Shown here piece by piece: positions 54,255-63,386 of a DNA stretch of 64,000 nt. The notes below the pieces were generated by a model. The model had not been told where the DNA came from. It was given only the letters and a program-made list of their open reading frames with translations, and did no database searches. Numbering within the stretch: position 1 is the stretch's first letter; every line of letters starts with the position of its first letter. The position numbers and the translations under genes were made by a program. The stretch is from Fusibacter bizertensis (GTDB lineage Bacteria; Bacillota; Clostridia; Peptostreptococcales; Acidaminobacteraceae): NCBI RefSeq assembly GCF_029914245.1, contig NZ_JARYZI010000005.1, forward strand, positions 1-64,000, written 5' to 3'.

Positions 54255-55697
54255 ATGATTAAAAGAAAACGTACGTTTAGCATGGCAGTCATCGTTATGA
54301 TGCTCTTGAATATATTTTTTATAAATGCTTCACCAACTTTTGCTGATGGTAAATGGTATGATACCGGCATCGTAGAAGCTAAAGAATGGATGATCATACC
54401 TGAAAGCATCGAGGATGAATCACTAAATGGTTTTATAACAAGAGGTGAGTTTGCTGAAGTTGTGATTAGAGCATATCTAAGCGCAAATGGAAACATTGAT
54501 AATTTACATGATAAGAAACATTTTAGCGATATCATCGAGGTTTATCCTGAAGTTGCGTATCAGTTGGGCATCGTTGCTGGTTATCCAAACGGTACATATG
54601 GTGCAGATGATTTAATTAAAAGAGAAGAAATCTTTGTCATGATAGGCAAATTAATGAGCATATTAGATTTGTCTAAAGTAAAATCAGATGAACAAAATAA
54701 TACTCAAGAATCAGATGTAGATCAAAAATTTAAAACAGAAGCAGCGATGTCTTTTTTAAGCGAAAGATTTGTAGATGGTGAAAAAGCAAGTCCTTGGGCT
54801 TCAGAGTCTATAGAAGATTTAGTAAATTCAGGTGTTGTAAAAGGTGGATCTTCAGGTTTATTATCACCAAAATCAATCACATCTAGAGCACAGGCGATAA
54901 TTATGTTAAAAACTGCACTTACAAAAGTTCGTTATGCGCCTACAAGTGCACAAAATATGAGTAATGCCTTAAAAAACTTAGAAGAACCAAAAGTTGCAAT
55001 TGATTCAAATGATTTGAAAGATGAAAATGCTACTAATTATTTTGTAAGCAGAGGAAATTTTACTAGATCAAAGCCAATGAATTTTGATAGCTATATGGAT
55101 ACAAATGAATCTCAAGATCCCAATAGTAGAAAGTACTGGGATCACCGAAGCTTAGAAGAAATTTATACACCTGAAGAGCTATTGGTTAGACTTGGAAACA
55201 ATTCCGTTAAATATGCTTTGGTCTTTGGTTCAGTAACTGCAGAGCGCTACCAGACAGCAGTTGAAGCTGCTAAGCATATGAAATCAATATCATTTGACGT
55301 GTGGATTTTAAATGGTGATGGTACAAAGAGTACAGGTAGAAAATCTATAACGATCAATGAAAATATAGCAGAAATAGCTTTAAAAGTTTTTAAAGATATT
55401 TATGAAGGTCCAGAAAAGTTTCCAATCAAAAATGTAGGATGTTATGCGTGGCGTGCAAGCTCTACTTCAGAACATCGCTGGGGACTTGCAATAGATATTA
55501 ATTCAAATGAAAATTATATGATAAGAAAAGATGGTACTGTAGTGGCTGGATCGTTTTGGAAACCAGGTGAAAATCAATATTCAATAAAGCCAACAGGCGA
55601 TGTTGTTAATGCATTTAAATCAAATGGATTTACATGGGGTGGAGATGCATGGCCAATGAGTAACGATTATATGCATTTTTCATTTTTAGGAGAATAA
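54255..55697 (+). CDS. SLH-domain surface protein with VanY-type D,D-carboxypeptidase domain
   Basis: 480 residues. A signal peptide (cleavage after TFADG region) is followed by three SLH-like repeats (about 30-225; FITRGEFAEVVIRAY, VAGYPNGTYGADDLIKREEI, LSPKSITSRAQAIIML), a linker, and a C-terminal peptidase M15_4 domain with SEHRWGLAIDIN (zinc His and Asp) and DYMHFSF (last zinc His). It should sit on the cell wall and trim peptidoglycan stem peptides. Start set after AAGGAGG. Confidence 0.92.
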   Translation: MIKRKRTFSMAVIVMMLLNIFFINASPTFADGKWYDTGIVEAKEWMIIPESIEDESLNGFITRGEFAEVVIRAYLSANGNIDNLHDKKHFSDIIEVYPEVAYQLGIVAGYPNGTYGADDLIKREEIFVMIGKLMSILDLSKVKSDEQNNTQESDVDQKFKTEAAMSFLSERFVDGEKASPWASESIEDLVNSGVVKGGSSGLLSPKSITSRAQAIIMLKTALTKVRYAPTSAQNMSNALKNLEEPKVAIDSNDLKDENATNYFVSRGNFTRSKPMNFDSYMDTNESQDPNSRKYWDHRSLEEIYTPEELLVRLGNNSVKYALVFGSVTAERYQTAVEAAKHMKSISFDVWILNGDGTKSTGRKSITINENIAEIALKVFKDIYEGPEKFPIKNVGCYAWRASSTSEHRWGLAIDINSNENYMIRKDGTVVAGSFWKPGENQYSIKPTGDVVNAFKSNGFTWGGDAWPMSNDYMHFSFLGE

Positions 55698-55720
55698 AAA
55701 AATATTCAATTATTTCAAAA

Positions 55721-55749
55721 TTGTGATAAAATGGTTTTGTGAATATAAT
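55721..55749 (+). promoter_or_regulatory. Putative promoter of the tRNA-Gly/ABC transporter unit
   Basis: TTGTGA, 17 bases, TATAAT. The -10 ends only four bases before the mature tRNA 5' end, so a transcript from it would have almost no 5' leader. Confidence 0.5.
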
Positions 55750-55753
55750 TATT

Positions 55754-55827
55754 GCGGGTGTAGCTTAGTGGTAGAGTTCTGGCTTCCCAAGCCAGCTGTG
55801 TGGGTTCGATTCCCATCACCCGCTCCA
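55754..55827 (+). tRNA. tRNA-Gly (anticodon CCC), CCA encoded
   Basis: The acceptor GCGGGTG (55754-55760) pairs with CACCCGC (55817-55823), discriminator T, then CCA. Anticodon stem CTGGC/GCCAG with loop TTCCCAA gives CCC, reading GGG. T arm TGGGTTCGATTCCCA is canonical. No terminator separates it from the peptidase-permease gene 24 bases downstream. Confidence 0.95.
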
Positions 55828-55851
55828 AAACTATCTTATTATGAGGGTGCG

Positions 55852-58263
55852 ATGAAGAAATCTGTCAGTTTATTAATATCAGCAGTTGTTCTTATAGCCA
55901 TTATATTTAGTTTTACAAAAAAGGATCCATTTGATCCTTCTATTTTTATGATTTCAGATGTTCAAGATAATATTGCGAAGCTAACATCGGCAGAATTTGA
56001 AGGTCGAAAGACCGGTACATTCGGTAACGAAAAAGCATTGGATTTTGTAACAGCTCAGTTTGAGTCTATTGGTTTGCCTATTTATAGACAAGCCTTTAAA
56101 TCACTCATCCCTGAGACTGAGACAGAATCCTTTTTTAGTTACGCATCACTTGATCAGCTAGGTGAGTGGGTTGAGTTAAAACCTCATGAAGATTTTAAAT
56201 TTTCATCTTGGGGACCAGGAGGTTCATTACATTATGAGGGAGAAGCAATATTTGCTGACAATAATGTCTACAAACTCGATCCCAAATGGATGGAGGGAAA
56301 AGTTGTAATAACTGAAGCAACACCTTATATTGGAGAGAGTTTAAAGACGATTATGGATGCTGGAGCTGTAGGTGTATTATATTATACCTCAAACTGGATG
56401 GATGATCCTCAAACGTTTATTCAGCAAAAAACCTTGGAGCTTGGTCCAAAAACAGGAAATAATTTTGGACTGGGTTTTATATCTAGAGAGGTATATACAG
56501 CACTTAAATTAAAGGCGCGTGAAAATCCAATTAAACCAACCACAACATTACCTACAGGTACTGTGCATGGCATAATTGATAAAATCAAAATTAACCAGAC
56601 TATTTCTTTTGATACTCAGTACACAGAGAATCTCTATGCGATTCTTTCGGATAATAAAATTAATCGTGAGATCAAAACTGAAGAGGATTTCAAAGCACTT
56701 ATTGAAAGTAATGATCTCTTATTGATTACAGCAAATATAGATCATGTTGGTAGACTCGATGATGAAACTTATTTTCCCGGTGCACTGAGTAATGCTTCGG
56801 GTGTGGCTAGTATAATGGAAATTGCTAAAAATATGTCTTCAGATGCCAAACCAAACCAAATGATTGTTTTCGCAATATTAAATGCTGGAGAAGTTGACGG
56901 GCAGGGGGTAAAAGCTTTATCATCATTATTTGAAGGCAGAGAAGATCATGTACAAGTTATAAACTTATTTACACTTGGCAGTGAAGTTGATCCGTCGGTT
57001 TATGTTACTGGTTCAGATGTAAAATCGAGTATAGCAAAATCTAAGATGGCAATTATTGCAGATGATTTAGCAATAAACTTAAGTGTATTAAGAAGTCAGA
57101 CACCAACAGATCGTTACTATCAATCTGCTGGTATTTCATCTATAAGTATTTTTAATTACTCGGACATTAGTAATACTTTAAAAGATGATGCTTCTATGGT
57201 ATCTGATGCTGTATTGTCAAGAGATCTATTGCTCCTACAGAGTTACATAGAAATGCAAGTTTATTCTGTAAATCCATGGCAAGCGCTTAATTCAATCCAA
57301 AAATACGTCTTAATCATAGTTGTTATATACTTGCTCATGATGTACTTGTTAGAAGTTTTTAAATATCAAAGCGTATCAGTAGAAAAGCTCTATTTTAGTA
57401 CACCTATACAGCTCATTAAAAAAGCGGGGAAGATATTAACCCCAGTCTCAATATTATTGCTTCTAATCTTTATTACGAAGTTACCAAGAGATATGGATGT
57501 GGCTGTTGTTGGCGGTAATTTAGATACTAATTTTTCGTTCTATTTATCGTTAAAAAATGCAATTTCTTTTATCAACAATATACTTGTAAATGGTATTGAT
57601 AATTTTGATTTCATATTTGGTGCGTTTAAAAAGAGTACTTTTCTTTTTGCTGCATCGGCATTAATTGCAGTGAGTTTTGGTACATTAAAGGGAATGTTTG
57701 ATGCATATAGTGAAAAAGAAAACTCTGATATTAGAAGTTTTGTAAGCTTAACAGCTCTATCTGTTCCAGATATTCTTTGGATTTTAATGTCAAATATGAT
57801 CATCATTAAAGTGGGGCAATATGTTGAACTACCAGTTTTAAGGCATTTGATCTTTCCTTTAATTACGCTTGCGATCATGCCAACGATTTATGTAAGTCGA
57901 ATTTCATATCTAGCTTTTGTCAAAGAAAAAACACAGCCTTATTATTACGCGTTAAAATCAAGAGGCTTCTCAAAATTACGTATTTACTGCAACCATTTGC
58001 TTGTACCTGTTTTAGAAAATGTATTAACTTCAATGTTAGGTCTTGCGTCAGTGATGATTTCAAATATGATTATTGTTGAGTATCTTTTTGATTATAAAGG
58101 TTTAGCAAATTTTGTGCTGATTGCAGATAAATCAAAAGATGAAGTGACATTCATCAGTTTGATTGCAGCAATAAGTGTACTATACATTCTTTTTACTGGT
58201 TTAATTAGATTCAGCATCAGTTTTACTACTTCAAGACGCAAAGGGGGAAGTAAGCATGTTTAA
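55852..58263 (+). CDS. DppB/OppB-type ABC permease fused to an N-terminal degenerate M28-peptidase ectodomain
   Basis: 803 residues. N-terminal membrane helix (about 5-22), then an extracytoplasmic region with the M28 aminopeptidase plan: LTSAEFEGRKTGTFGNEKAL, a PA-like insert (GKVVITEATPYIG, AGAVGVLYYTS) and the metal-site region. That site is broken: the usual AHxD is ANID (His to Asn at 295), GAxDNASG is GALSNASG (Asp to Ser at 313) and the Glu pair is GE (346-347). From about 480 come membrane helices and a BPD permease domain with EAA-like YYALKSRGFSKLRIYCNHLL near 700. The start is the ATG after the tRNA; a longer frame through the tRNA is spurious. Confidence 0.85.
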   Translation: MKKSVSLLISAVVLIAIIFSFTKKDPFDPSIFMISDVQDNIAKLTSAEFEGRKTGTFGNEKALDFVTAQFESIGLPIYRQAFKSLIPETETESFFSYASLDQLGEWVELKPHEDFKFSSWGPGGSLHYEGEAIFADNNVYKLDPKWMEGKVVITEATPYIGESLKTIMDAGAVGVLYYTSNWMDDPQTFIQQKTLELGPKTGNNFGLGFISREVYTALKLKARENPIKPTTTLPTGTVHGIIDKIKINQTISFDTQYTENLYAILSDNKINREIKTEEDFKALIESNDLLLITANIDHVGRLDDETYFPGALSNASGVASIMEIAKNMSSDAKPNQMIVFAILNAGEVDGQGVKALSSLFEGREDHVQVINLFTLGSEVDPSVYVTGSDVKSSIAKSKMAIIADDLAINLSVLRSQTPTDRYYQSAGISSISIFNYSDISNTLKDDASMVSDAVLSRDLLLLQSYIEMQVYSVNPWQALNSIQKYVLIIVVIYLLMMYLLEVFKYQSVSVEKLYFSTPIQLIKKAGKILTPVSILLLLIFITKLPRDMDVAVVGGNLDTNFSFYLSLKNAISFINNILVNGIDNFDFIFGAFKKSTFLFAASALIAVSFGTLKGMFDAYSEKENSDIRSFVSLTALSVPDILWILMSNMIIIKVGQYVELPVLRHLIFPLITLAIMPTIYVSRISYLAFVKEKTQPYYYALKSRGFSKLRIYCNHLLVPVLENVLTSMLGLASVMISNMIIVEYLFDYKGLANFVLIADKSKDEVTFISLIAAISVLYILFTGLIRFSISFTTSRRKGGSKHV

Positions 58264-60448
58264 GAAACTACAGCTATATTTGGGGTGCGCTGTTTTAGTG
58301 ATCTTAGTTATGATGATTTTATTTCCCTCATTTTTTACAACTGTTAATCCCTATGCGACTGAAGGTTTAAAATCCTATGTCGATGAGGAGGGTACTTATC
58401 ATTTAGAGAAAGCACCATTTGCCCCACAAAAGGGGATGATTATGGGTACAGATGAAATGGGAAGGCATATCTGGTCATTAATCGTCTATGGGACAAAATT
58501 GACGATGACGCTTGCTTTTCTCATTGTCATTTTGAGATTTATTTTAGCGATTCCCCTTGGATTTTTAGCAGGTTTTGGAAGCTTAACAGCACATGGTACG
58601 ATCGATAAACTTTCACGTTTTTTTGGAACAATTCCTACGCTTTTACTTTGTATCATTATATTGAAAATGGAGTTTTTTGTTGGTCTTGATAAAAATATGT
58701 CGATTCTATCGTTTGTACTTTTACTAGGTTTTGTCGGTTTTGGTAAAACAGGTATAGTCATAGAAGAACGTGTCACAAGTATTAATAGAGAACCCTTTGT
58801 TAAAGGTGATATTGCAATTGGCAAAAGCAAGACTCAAATTGCATTAACGACTGTTTTTAGACATTTATATCCTGAATTAATTGTGATGTTTTTTCTGGAG
58901 TTTGCTAGAGTACTGACGCTATTATTACAACTTGGTCTTTTTGCAGTGTTTGTCGGAAATGTTAGGTTTATAGAAGACACTTCAAATGGAAGCGTAAAAA
59001 CCATGGATATATCTTACGAGCCTGAATGGGCAAGTATGCTAGGTGCAGCAAGAAACAATATTCGCTCTGCGCCTTGGATCGTTTTTTATCCAGCGATGGC
59101 CTTTTTCATAAGTGTTCTAGGTTTAAACGCTTTTGGAGAGAGCTTGAGGAATGTTTTAAGTGGTCAGATTAAGATTAAAAAACCAAGTCGATTTGTCATA
59201 GGTGTTTTACTTTTAGTGTTGGTCAGTTTTATCGGGGTCAAGTCGTGGGAATTTTATCAAACCAATTATGGATTTGAACTTAAAGAGCAGTCTGTTTCTG
59301 GACTAAATTTGACTGATGAACCTGTACTTATGGGCAATTCAAATGCTTTGATTGCGACAACATATATTGAACAGCAGCTTAATCAACGTGGTTTCTTACC
59401 CTTAAAAGGAAATCGAATTATACAAAATTATCCAAGTGAAAAAGGGTATTATGCAAAAGTGGCTAATGTGATTTTGAACGATTTAGATATTACTTCTGAA
59501 GTTGTATGGTTAGCTCATGGTGACTTTGATATCGAAGCTTCATTATTAGATTTACAGGATGCAGATTTATATGATAAAAATTTGTTAAATCAGATTGATA
59601 CCTCAGAAGAAATTGTATTGGTGTTAGATGGTCGTTTTTATAGTGAGTTTGAGATAGAAAACATCAGTACTCGTTTTGCACTCTCCGAAAAGATTGCTGG
59701 AATTATATGGCGTAAAGATCTGGATACAATTAGGCAAAAAAATTTAAGTAACCTCAGCCTTCGTGTACCTGTTTTATATTTATCGCAAAATTTCTCAATA
59801 GCTGGTTTAACTGAAACTAACAAAGTTAAAATTTATGAAGATTGTGAAGTTACAAGTTCACAAGGACAGAATTTATATGCCATATTACCAGGAACCAGTC
59901 CTTCTATGGGGGAAGAAGCAATCATATTAGGTTTAGCATATAATGCTAATACTAAAGATAGTTTTGAGAAACTGTGTCAGTTTAACTTATCAGTGCTTGA
60001 TGCAGTGATTGAGAATAAAGCGAATAGAAAAAGAACACTTATCGTTTTGTTCCTTGATGGAACCATGAATGATGCATTTAATGGCATTGCAGATTATGCT
60101 AATCAATCACTTTATTCTCAAAAGGATGTATTGCTTTATGTAGATCTCACACGCGTTGAAGGGCTTGATAAAGGTGAAATCTTATTTGATCAAAATCAAT
60201 CCCCGATATCAAGATATTTTGCGTATACTTTTTCCATGCAATTTGCTGAACAACTTGATAAAACAAATATAAAAGCTGTTAAAATTGAGAATTCCAATTT
60301 TATGGATCAATTGCTTTTTGATGAAAAAGGATTTCCAACTTTAATAATTGGTTTGAAAGAAGATCGTAAAACAACGGATACAAATAAAGTTGATTTAAAA
60401 GATTTAGGTCAAATGATTACAACTGTAATTAATCAAAATAACTATTAG
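58256..60448 (+). CDS. DppC/OppC-type ABC permease fused to a C-terminal M28-like ectodomain
   Basis: 730 residues. TM1, then the OppC signature MGTDEMGRHIWSLIVYGTKL (about 63), permease core with EAA-like KGDIAIGKSKTQIAL (about 185-200), a further helix near 320-340 and a ~385-residue C-terminal domain. That domain resembles a strongly decayed M28 fold: NALIATTYIEQQLNQRGFLP, NLYAILPGT, then GLAYNANT where GAHYDS would be, and LIVLFLDGTMNDAFNGIADY. No metal ligands remain. It overlaps the preceding gene by 8 bases. Domain order is the mirror image of its partner. Confidence 0.82.
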   Translation: MFKKLQLYLGCAVLVILVMMILFPSFFTTVNPYATEGLKSYVDEEGTYHLEKAPFAPQKGMIMGTDEMGRHIWSLIVYGTKLTMTLAFLIVILRFILAIPLGFLAGFGSLTAHGTIDKLSRFFGTIPTLLLCIIILKMEFFVGLDKNMSILSFVLLLGFVGFGKTGIVIEERVTSINREPFVKGDIAIGKSKTQIALTTVFRHLYPELIVMFFLEFARVLTLLLQLGLFAVFVGNVRFIEDTSNGSVKTMDISYEPEWASMLGAARNNIRSAPWIVFYPAMAFFISVLGLNAFGESLRNVLSGQIKIKKPSRFVIGVLLLVLVSFIGVKSWEFYQTNYGFELKEQSVSGLNLTDEPVLMGNSNALIATTYIEQQLNQRGFLPLKGNRIIQNYPSEKGYYAKVANVILNDLDITSEVVWLAHGDFDIEASLLDLQDADLYDKNLLNQIDTSEEIVLVLDGRFYSEFEIENISTRFALSEKIAGIIWRKDLDTIRQKNLSNLSLRVPVLYLSQNFSIAGLTETNKVKIYEDCEVTSSQGQNLYAILPGTSPSMGEEAIILGLAYNANTKDSFEKLCQFNLSVLDAVIENKANRKRTLIVLFLDGTMNDAFNGIADYANQSLYSQKDVLLYVDLTRVEGLDKGEILFDQNQSPISRYFAYTFSMQFAEQLDKTNIKAVKIENSNFMDQLLFDEKGFPTLIIGLKEDRKTTDTNKVDLKDLGQMITTVINQNNY

Positions 60449-60479
60449 GAATATATAGTGTATAAGTGATGGAGCGAGT

Positions 60480-61439
60480 ATGTTAAGAGTAGAGAACCTT
60501 AAAGTAAAATTTGATCAAATACAAGTTGTGAGAGGTATTACATTTACACTAAGACAAGGAATGATTTTAAGTGTTTTAGGTGAGTCTGGTTCTGGAAAAA
60601 GCGTGAGTGCAATGTCGATTATGAAATTATATGGTGAAAATCAGGCTTTGATTACAGCTGATAAACTTTCTTTAAATGAGATCGATTTACTTTCAATTAA
60701 TGAAAGATCCATGCAAAAAATCAGAGGCGTACAAATCGCATATATTTTTCAAAATCCGAACGACGCTTTAAGTCCTAATAAAACGATTCGCTCTCAATTC
60801 AAAGAACTTTTTAGAGTGCACCATAGAACTTATGATGAAAAAGAGATAGAAGCTTTACTTGAAACTGTAGGGCTGAACATTGAAAGTAAATATATTCTCA
60901 ATATGTACCCACATCAACTTAGTGGAGGTCAAGCACAGAGGGTGACAATTGCTCTCGCACTTTCACTAAATCCAAAAGTTATCATTGCTGATGAACCAAC
61001 GAGTTCTATTGATGCATCTTTAACGGATGTTATTGTTGAGTTACTTTTGTCAATTAACAAAAAATATGGTATTTCAATTTTATTTATCACACACGACTTC
61101 GATTTAGCCGCTAGAATCAGTGATGAGATACTGATATTATACGGTGGGCTAGTTATGGAATATGGCAAAAAGACAGAAATCTTTAACCATGCAAAACATC
61201 CATATACTCAAGAACTCATGAAATGTGTCAATTCTATTCAATCACGAGATGGAGAACTGTATACTTTGACGGGGTACGCTTTAGACCCGACAGAGTTTAA
61301 AGATGAATGTCCTTTTTGGTACCGATGTATGTATTCAACCGTAGTGTGTAAATCACAGATACCCCAATTGATTGAGGCAAGAGACACATCATCTTGTTTT
61401 GTACGATGTATTCATGCACTGGAGGTGAATAATGAATAA
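60480..61439 (+). CDS. DppD/OppD-type ABC transporter ATPase
   Basis: 319 residues. Walker A GESGSGKSVSAMS (about 34), Q loop IFQNPNDALSPNKT, signature LSGGQAQRV, Walker B VIIADEPTSSIDAS and switch His in FITHDFDLA. The C-terminal extension has the oligopeptide-type Cys cluster CPFWYRCMYSTVVC plus a later Cys, which in this family can hold an iron-sulfur cluster. It should drive the two fused permeases. It overlaps the next ATPase gene by 8 bases. Confidence 0.93.
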   Translation: MLRVENLKVKFDQIQVVRGITFTLRQGMILSVLGESGSGKSVSAMSIMKLYGENQALITADKLSLNEIDLLSINERSMQKIRGVQIAYIFQNPNDALSPNKTIRSQFKELFRVHHRTYDEKEIEALLETVGLNIESKYILNMYPHQLSGGQAQRVTIALALSLNPKVIIADEPTSSIDASLTDVIVELLLSINKKYGISILFITHDFDLAARISDEILILYGGLVMEYGKKTEIFNHAKHPYTQELMKCVNSIQSRDGELYTLTGYALDPTEFKDECPFWYRCMYSTVVCKSQIPQLIEARDTSSCFVRCIHALEVNNE

Positions 61440-62196
61440 TGAACCTCTACTTAGAATTACAGAACTTGATAAGTTCTACTATGTCAAAAAAAGTTTGTTT
61501 GGAAAAACGCATGAGATTAGGGCTGTCCAGGCACTCAATTTATGTATCTATCAAGGTGAAACGCTGGGGTTAATAGGTGAAAGTGGTAGTGGAAAAACAA
61601 CATTAAGTCATCTTATTTTAGGGCTAATACCTCCTGACAACGGTCAGATTACCTTTAACCAGATAGACGTTTTGCATCTGAGAAGAGATGTCCAAATCGT
61701 TTTTCAATATACGTATGGTGCTCTTGATCCTCTAAAAACAGTATACGAGTTAGTCAGTGAACCTCTTAAACTTCATCAAATTCAATTTGAAGGAAGCCTT
61801 GAAGATGAAGTTACAAGGCTTCTAGGTCTAGTTGGGTTAAGTAGTGGCTTGATGTATAGGAAAACGGTTGCAATTAGTGGTGGTCAAAAGCAAAGGGTTG
61901 GGATTGCACGAGCCATTGCATCTAGACCAAAATTTCTGATATTAGATGAGCCTGTTTCAGCACTTGATATCTCCGTACAAGGACAGATTGTAAATTTACT
62001 AATTAAATTAAAAAAAGAGCTTGGATTGACATATTTATTTATCACACATGATTTGAAAATCGCACGACATTTATCAGACCGCCTTGCTGTGATGCATCAG
62101 GGTGTGTTAATTGAAGTAGGGACAACGAGTGAAATACTAACTAATCCACAGATGAGTTATACAAAAAAACTATTAGGAAACCTTTACAATGAGTAA
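61432..62196 (+). CDS. DppF/OppF-type ABC transporter ATPase
   Basis: 254 residues. Walker A GESGSGKTTLSHLILG, Q loop VFQYTYGALDPLKTV, signature ISGGQKQRVG, Walker B FLILDEPVSALDIS and switch His in FITHDLKIARHLS. Second ATPase of the heterodimer. It lacks the usual Cys-rich C-terminal extension. Last gene of the transporter group; no substrate-binding protein gene follows. Confidence 0.93.
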   Translation: MNNEPLLRITELDKFYYVKKSLFGKTHEIRAVQALNLCIYQGETLGLIGESGSGKTTLSHLILGLIPPDNGQITFNQIDVLHLRRDVQIVFQYTYGALDPLKTVYELVSEPLKLHQIQFEGSLEDEVTRLLGLVGLSSGLMYRKTVAISGGQKQRVGIARAIASRPKFLILDEPVSALDISVQGQIVNLLIKLKKELGLTYLFITHDLKIARHLSDRLAVMHQGVLIEVGTTSEILTNPQMSYTKKLLGNLYNE

Positions 62197-62221
62197 GATA
62201 ATGTTAGTTGAAAAAATGTCT

Positions 62222-62249
62222 TTGACAATTTATGAGAGGTTGTTATAAT
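62222..62249 (+). promoter_or_regulatory. Promoter of citG
   Basis: TTGACA, 16-base spacer, TATAAT, with an extended TG-T before the -10. It lies 37 bases before the citG start. Confidence 0.8.
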
Positions 62250-62286
62250 TATGAGCGCAAGATAATATTCATAATTAGGAGTAATC

Positions 62287-63171
62287 ATGATTGATAAAAT
62301 TACCGAAATTGCTTTGAAATCACTACTTTATGAGGTTGCAGCTACACCTAAACCAGGTCTAGTTGATCGTCATAGCAATGGTGCGCATACAGATATGGAT
62401 TTTTTTACTTTTATGGATAGTTCTGTTTCACTTCGAACCTACTTTGAAGAAATCAAGCATGCAATTATAAATATATATGGATCTACTAGTGAAACACGTT
62501 GTGATGCTGAAGTTGTTTTTAAGACGATAAAACCATTGGGGATAGATGCTGAAAAGAAAATGCTTAGTTGTACTAAAGGTGTAAATACGCATAAAGGCGC
62601 AATTTATGCGCTAGGGTTATTGGTTGCATCTGCTACTGAGTTAGAATTGTCACATGGTATTCAAAATGTATGTGGAAACGAGCGTATCTCTTATATAACT
62701 GAGCGTGCAAGTCAATATGTTTTGCCCCATATGGATATCGAATTTTCAAGTGGAGAAAATTATAGGAATTATGGTGTAGATCAATTTAAAAAATATGGAT
62801 TACTAGGCGCACGTGGCGAAGCTGCAAGTGGTTTTTTTCATGCAAGAGTTGTTGGATTAAAGGCTTTGGAAAATGCTATATCTTCTGGTTTGTCACAAAA
62901 TGATGCGATGGTACAGTCACTTTTAAGTATCATTTCATCTCTTGAAGACTCAAATGTAATTGGAAGGAGAGATCGAACTATACTCGCGATTAGTCAAGTC
63001 AAAGCTGCTTATATCCTTGAACTTGGAGGTATGCATACGAAAGCTGGTGTAGATGAACTTAATACTTACTGTCAGTGGTGTATAGCAGAAAATATTAGCC
63101 ATGGGGGAAGTGCGGATTTACTTGTTGTAACGCTTTTTTTATATTTTATAAAGCAAGAAGGTAAGGATTAA
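62287..63171 (+). CDS. citG: Triphosphoribosyl-dephospho-CoA synthase CitG
   Basis: 294 residues. Family signatures: TPKPGLVDRHSNGAHTDMDF, CTKGVNTHKGAIYALGLL, GARGEAASGF and SHGGSADLLVVTLFL. CitG makes the precursor of the prosthetic group of citrate lyase acyl carrier protein. citC follows downstream, indicating a citrate lyase cluster running beyond the window. RBS TAGGAG. Confidence 0.93.
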   Translation: MIDKITEIALKSLLYEVAATPKPGLVDRHSNGAHTDMDFFTFMDSSVSLRTYFEEIKHAIINIYGSTSETRCDAEVVFKTIKPLGIDAEKKMLSCTKGVNTHKGAIYALGLLVASATELELSHGIQNVCGNERISYITERASQYVLPHMDIEFSSGENYRNYGVDQFKKYGLLGARGEAASGFFHARVVGLKALENAISSGLSQNDAMVQSLLSIISSLEDSNVIGRRDRTILAISQVKAAYILELGGMHTKAGVDELNTYCQWCIAENISHGGSADLLVVTLFLYFIKQEGKD

Positions 63172-63239
63172 ATTTAAATTGTTCAAAAAAAAGTTGCATT
63201 TTGTTCAAATATCTATTAAAATGTGCTTATACTCAAGCG

Positions 63240-63322
63240 AGCGTTGTGATGAGCAATATTTGCGGGGTGATAAAACTTACAAGTGAATCATATTGATAAT
63301 GAAAGGCGCAAAGCCTCTAAGG
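63240..63322 (+). ncRNA. Unidentified leader RNA between citG and citC
   Basis: About 80 bases after a possible -10 (TATACT, 63228-63233; no good -35) and directly before a terminator. It contains small pairings (GCAA/TTGC near 63253-63263, ACTT/AAGT near 63277-63286, TCAT/ATGA near 63289-63303, AGGC/GCCT with a GCAAA loop near 63304-63316). The GCGCAAAGCC piece recalls the c-di-GMP-I (GEMM) riboswitch core, but the rest of that motif is absent. Class unknown. Confidence 0.35.
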
Positions 63323-63364
63323 TCAGTATACGAAATCTTTGATTTTGTATACTGATTTTTTTTT
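63323..63364 (+). terminator. Terminator upstream of citC
   Basis: A 15-bp stem (63323-63337 with 63341-63355), three-base loop and nine or more T. It lies 22 bases before citC, so it may be an attenuator controlling the cit genes. Confidence 0.9.
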
Positions 63365-63386
63365 GTCTCAAGTTAAGGAGTAATAG

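Noticed and set aside
55723-55851. In-frame upstream extension of the peptidase-permease ORF through the tRNA
   Set aside because: The extension translates the tRNA-Gly gene. The ATG at 55852 follows the tRNA and gives a proper membrane-helix N terminus.
63240-63322. c-di-GMP class I (GEMM) riboswitch
   Set aside because: Only a GCGCAAAGCC-like core is present. The GGCAAACC element, its tetraloop hairpin and the second receptor helix are missing, so I list it only as an unknown leader.
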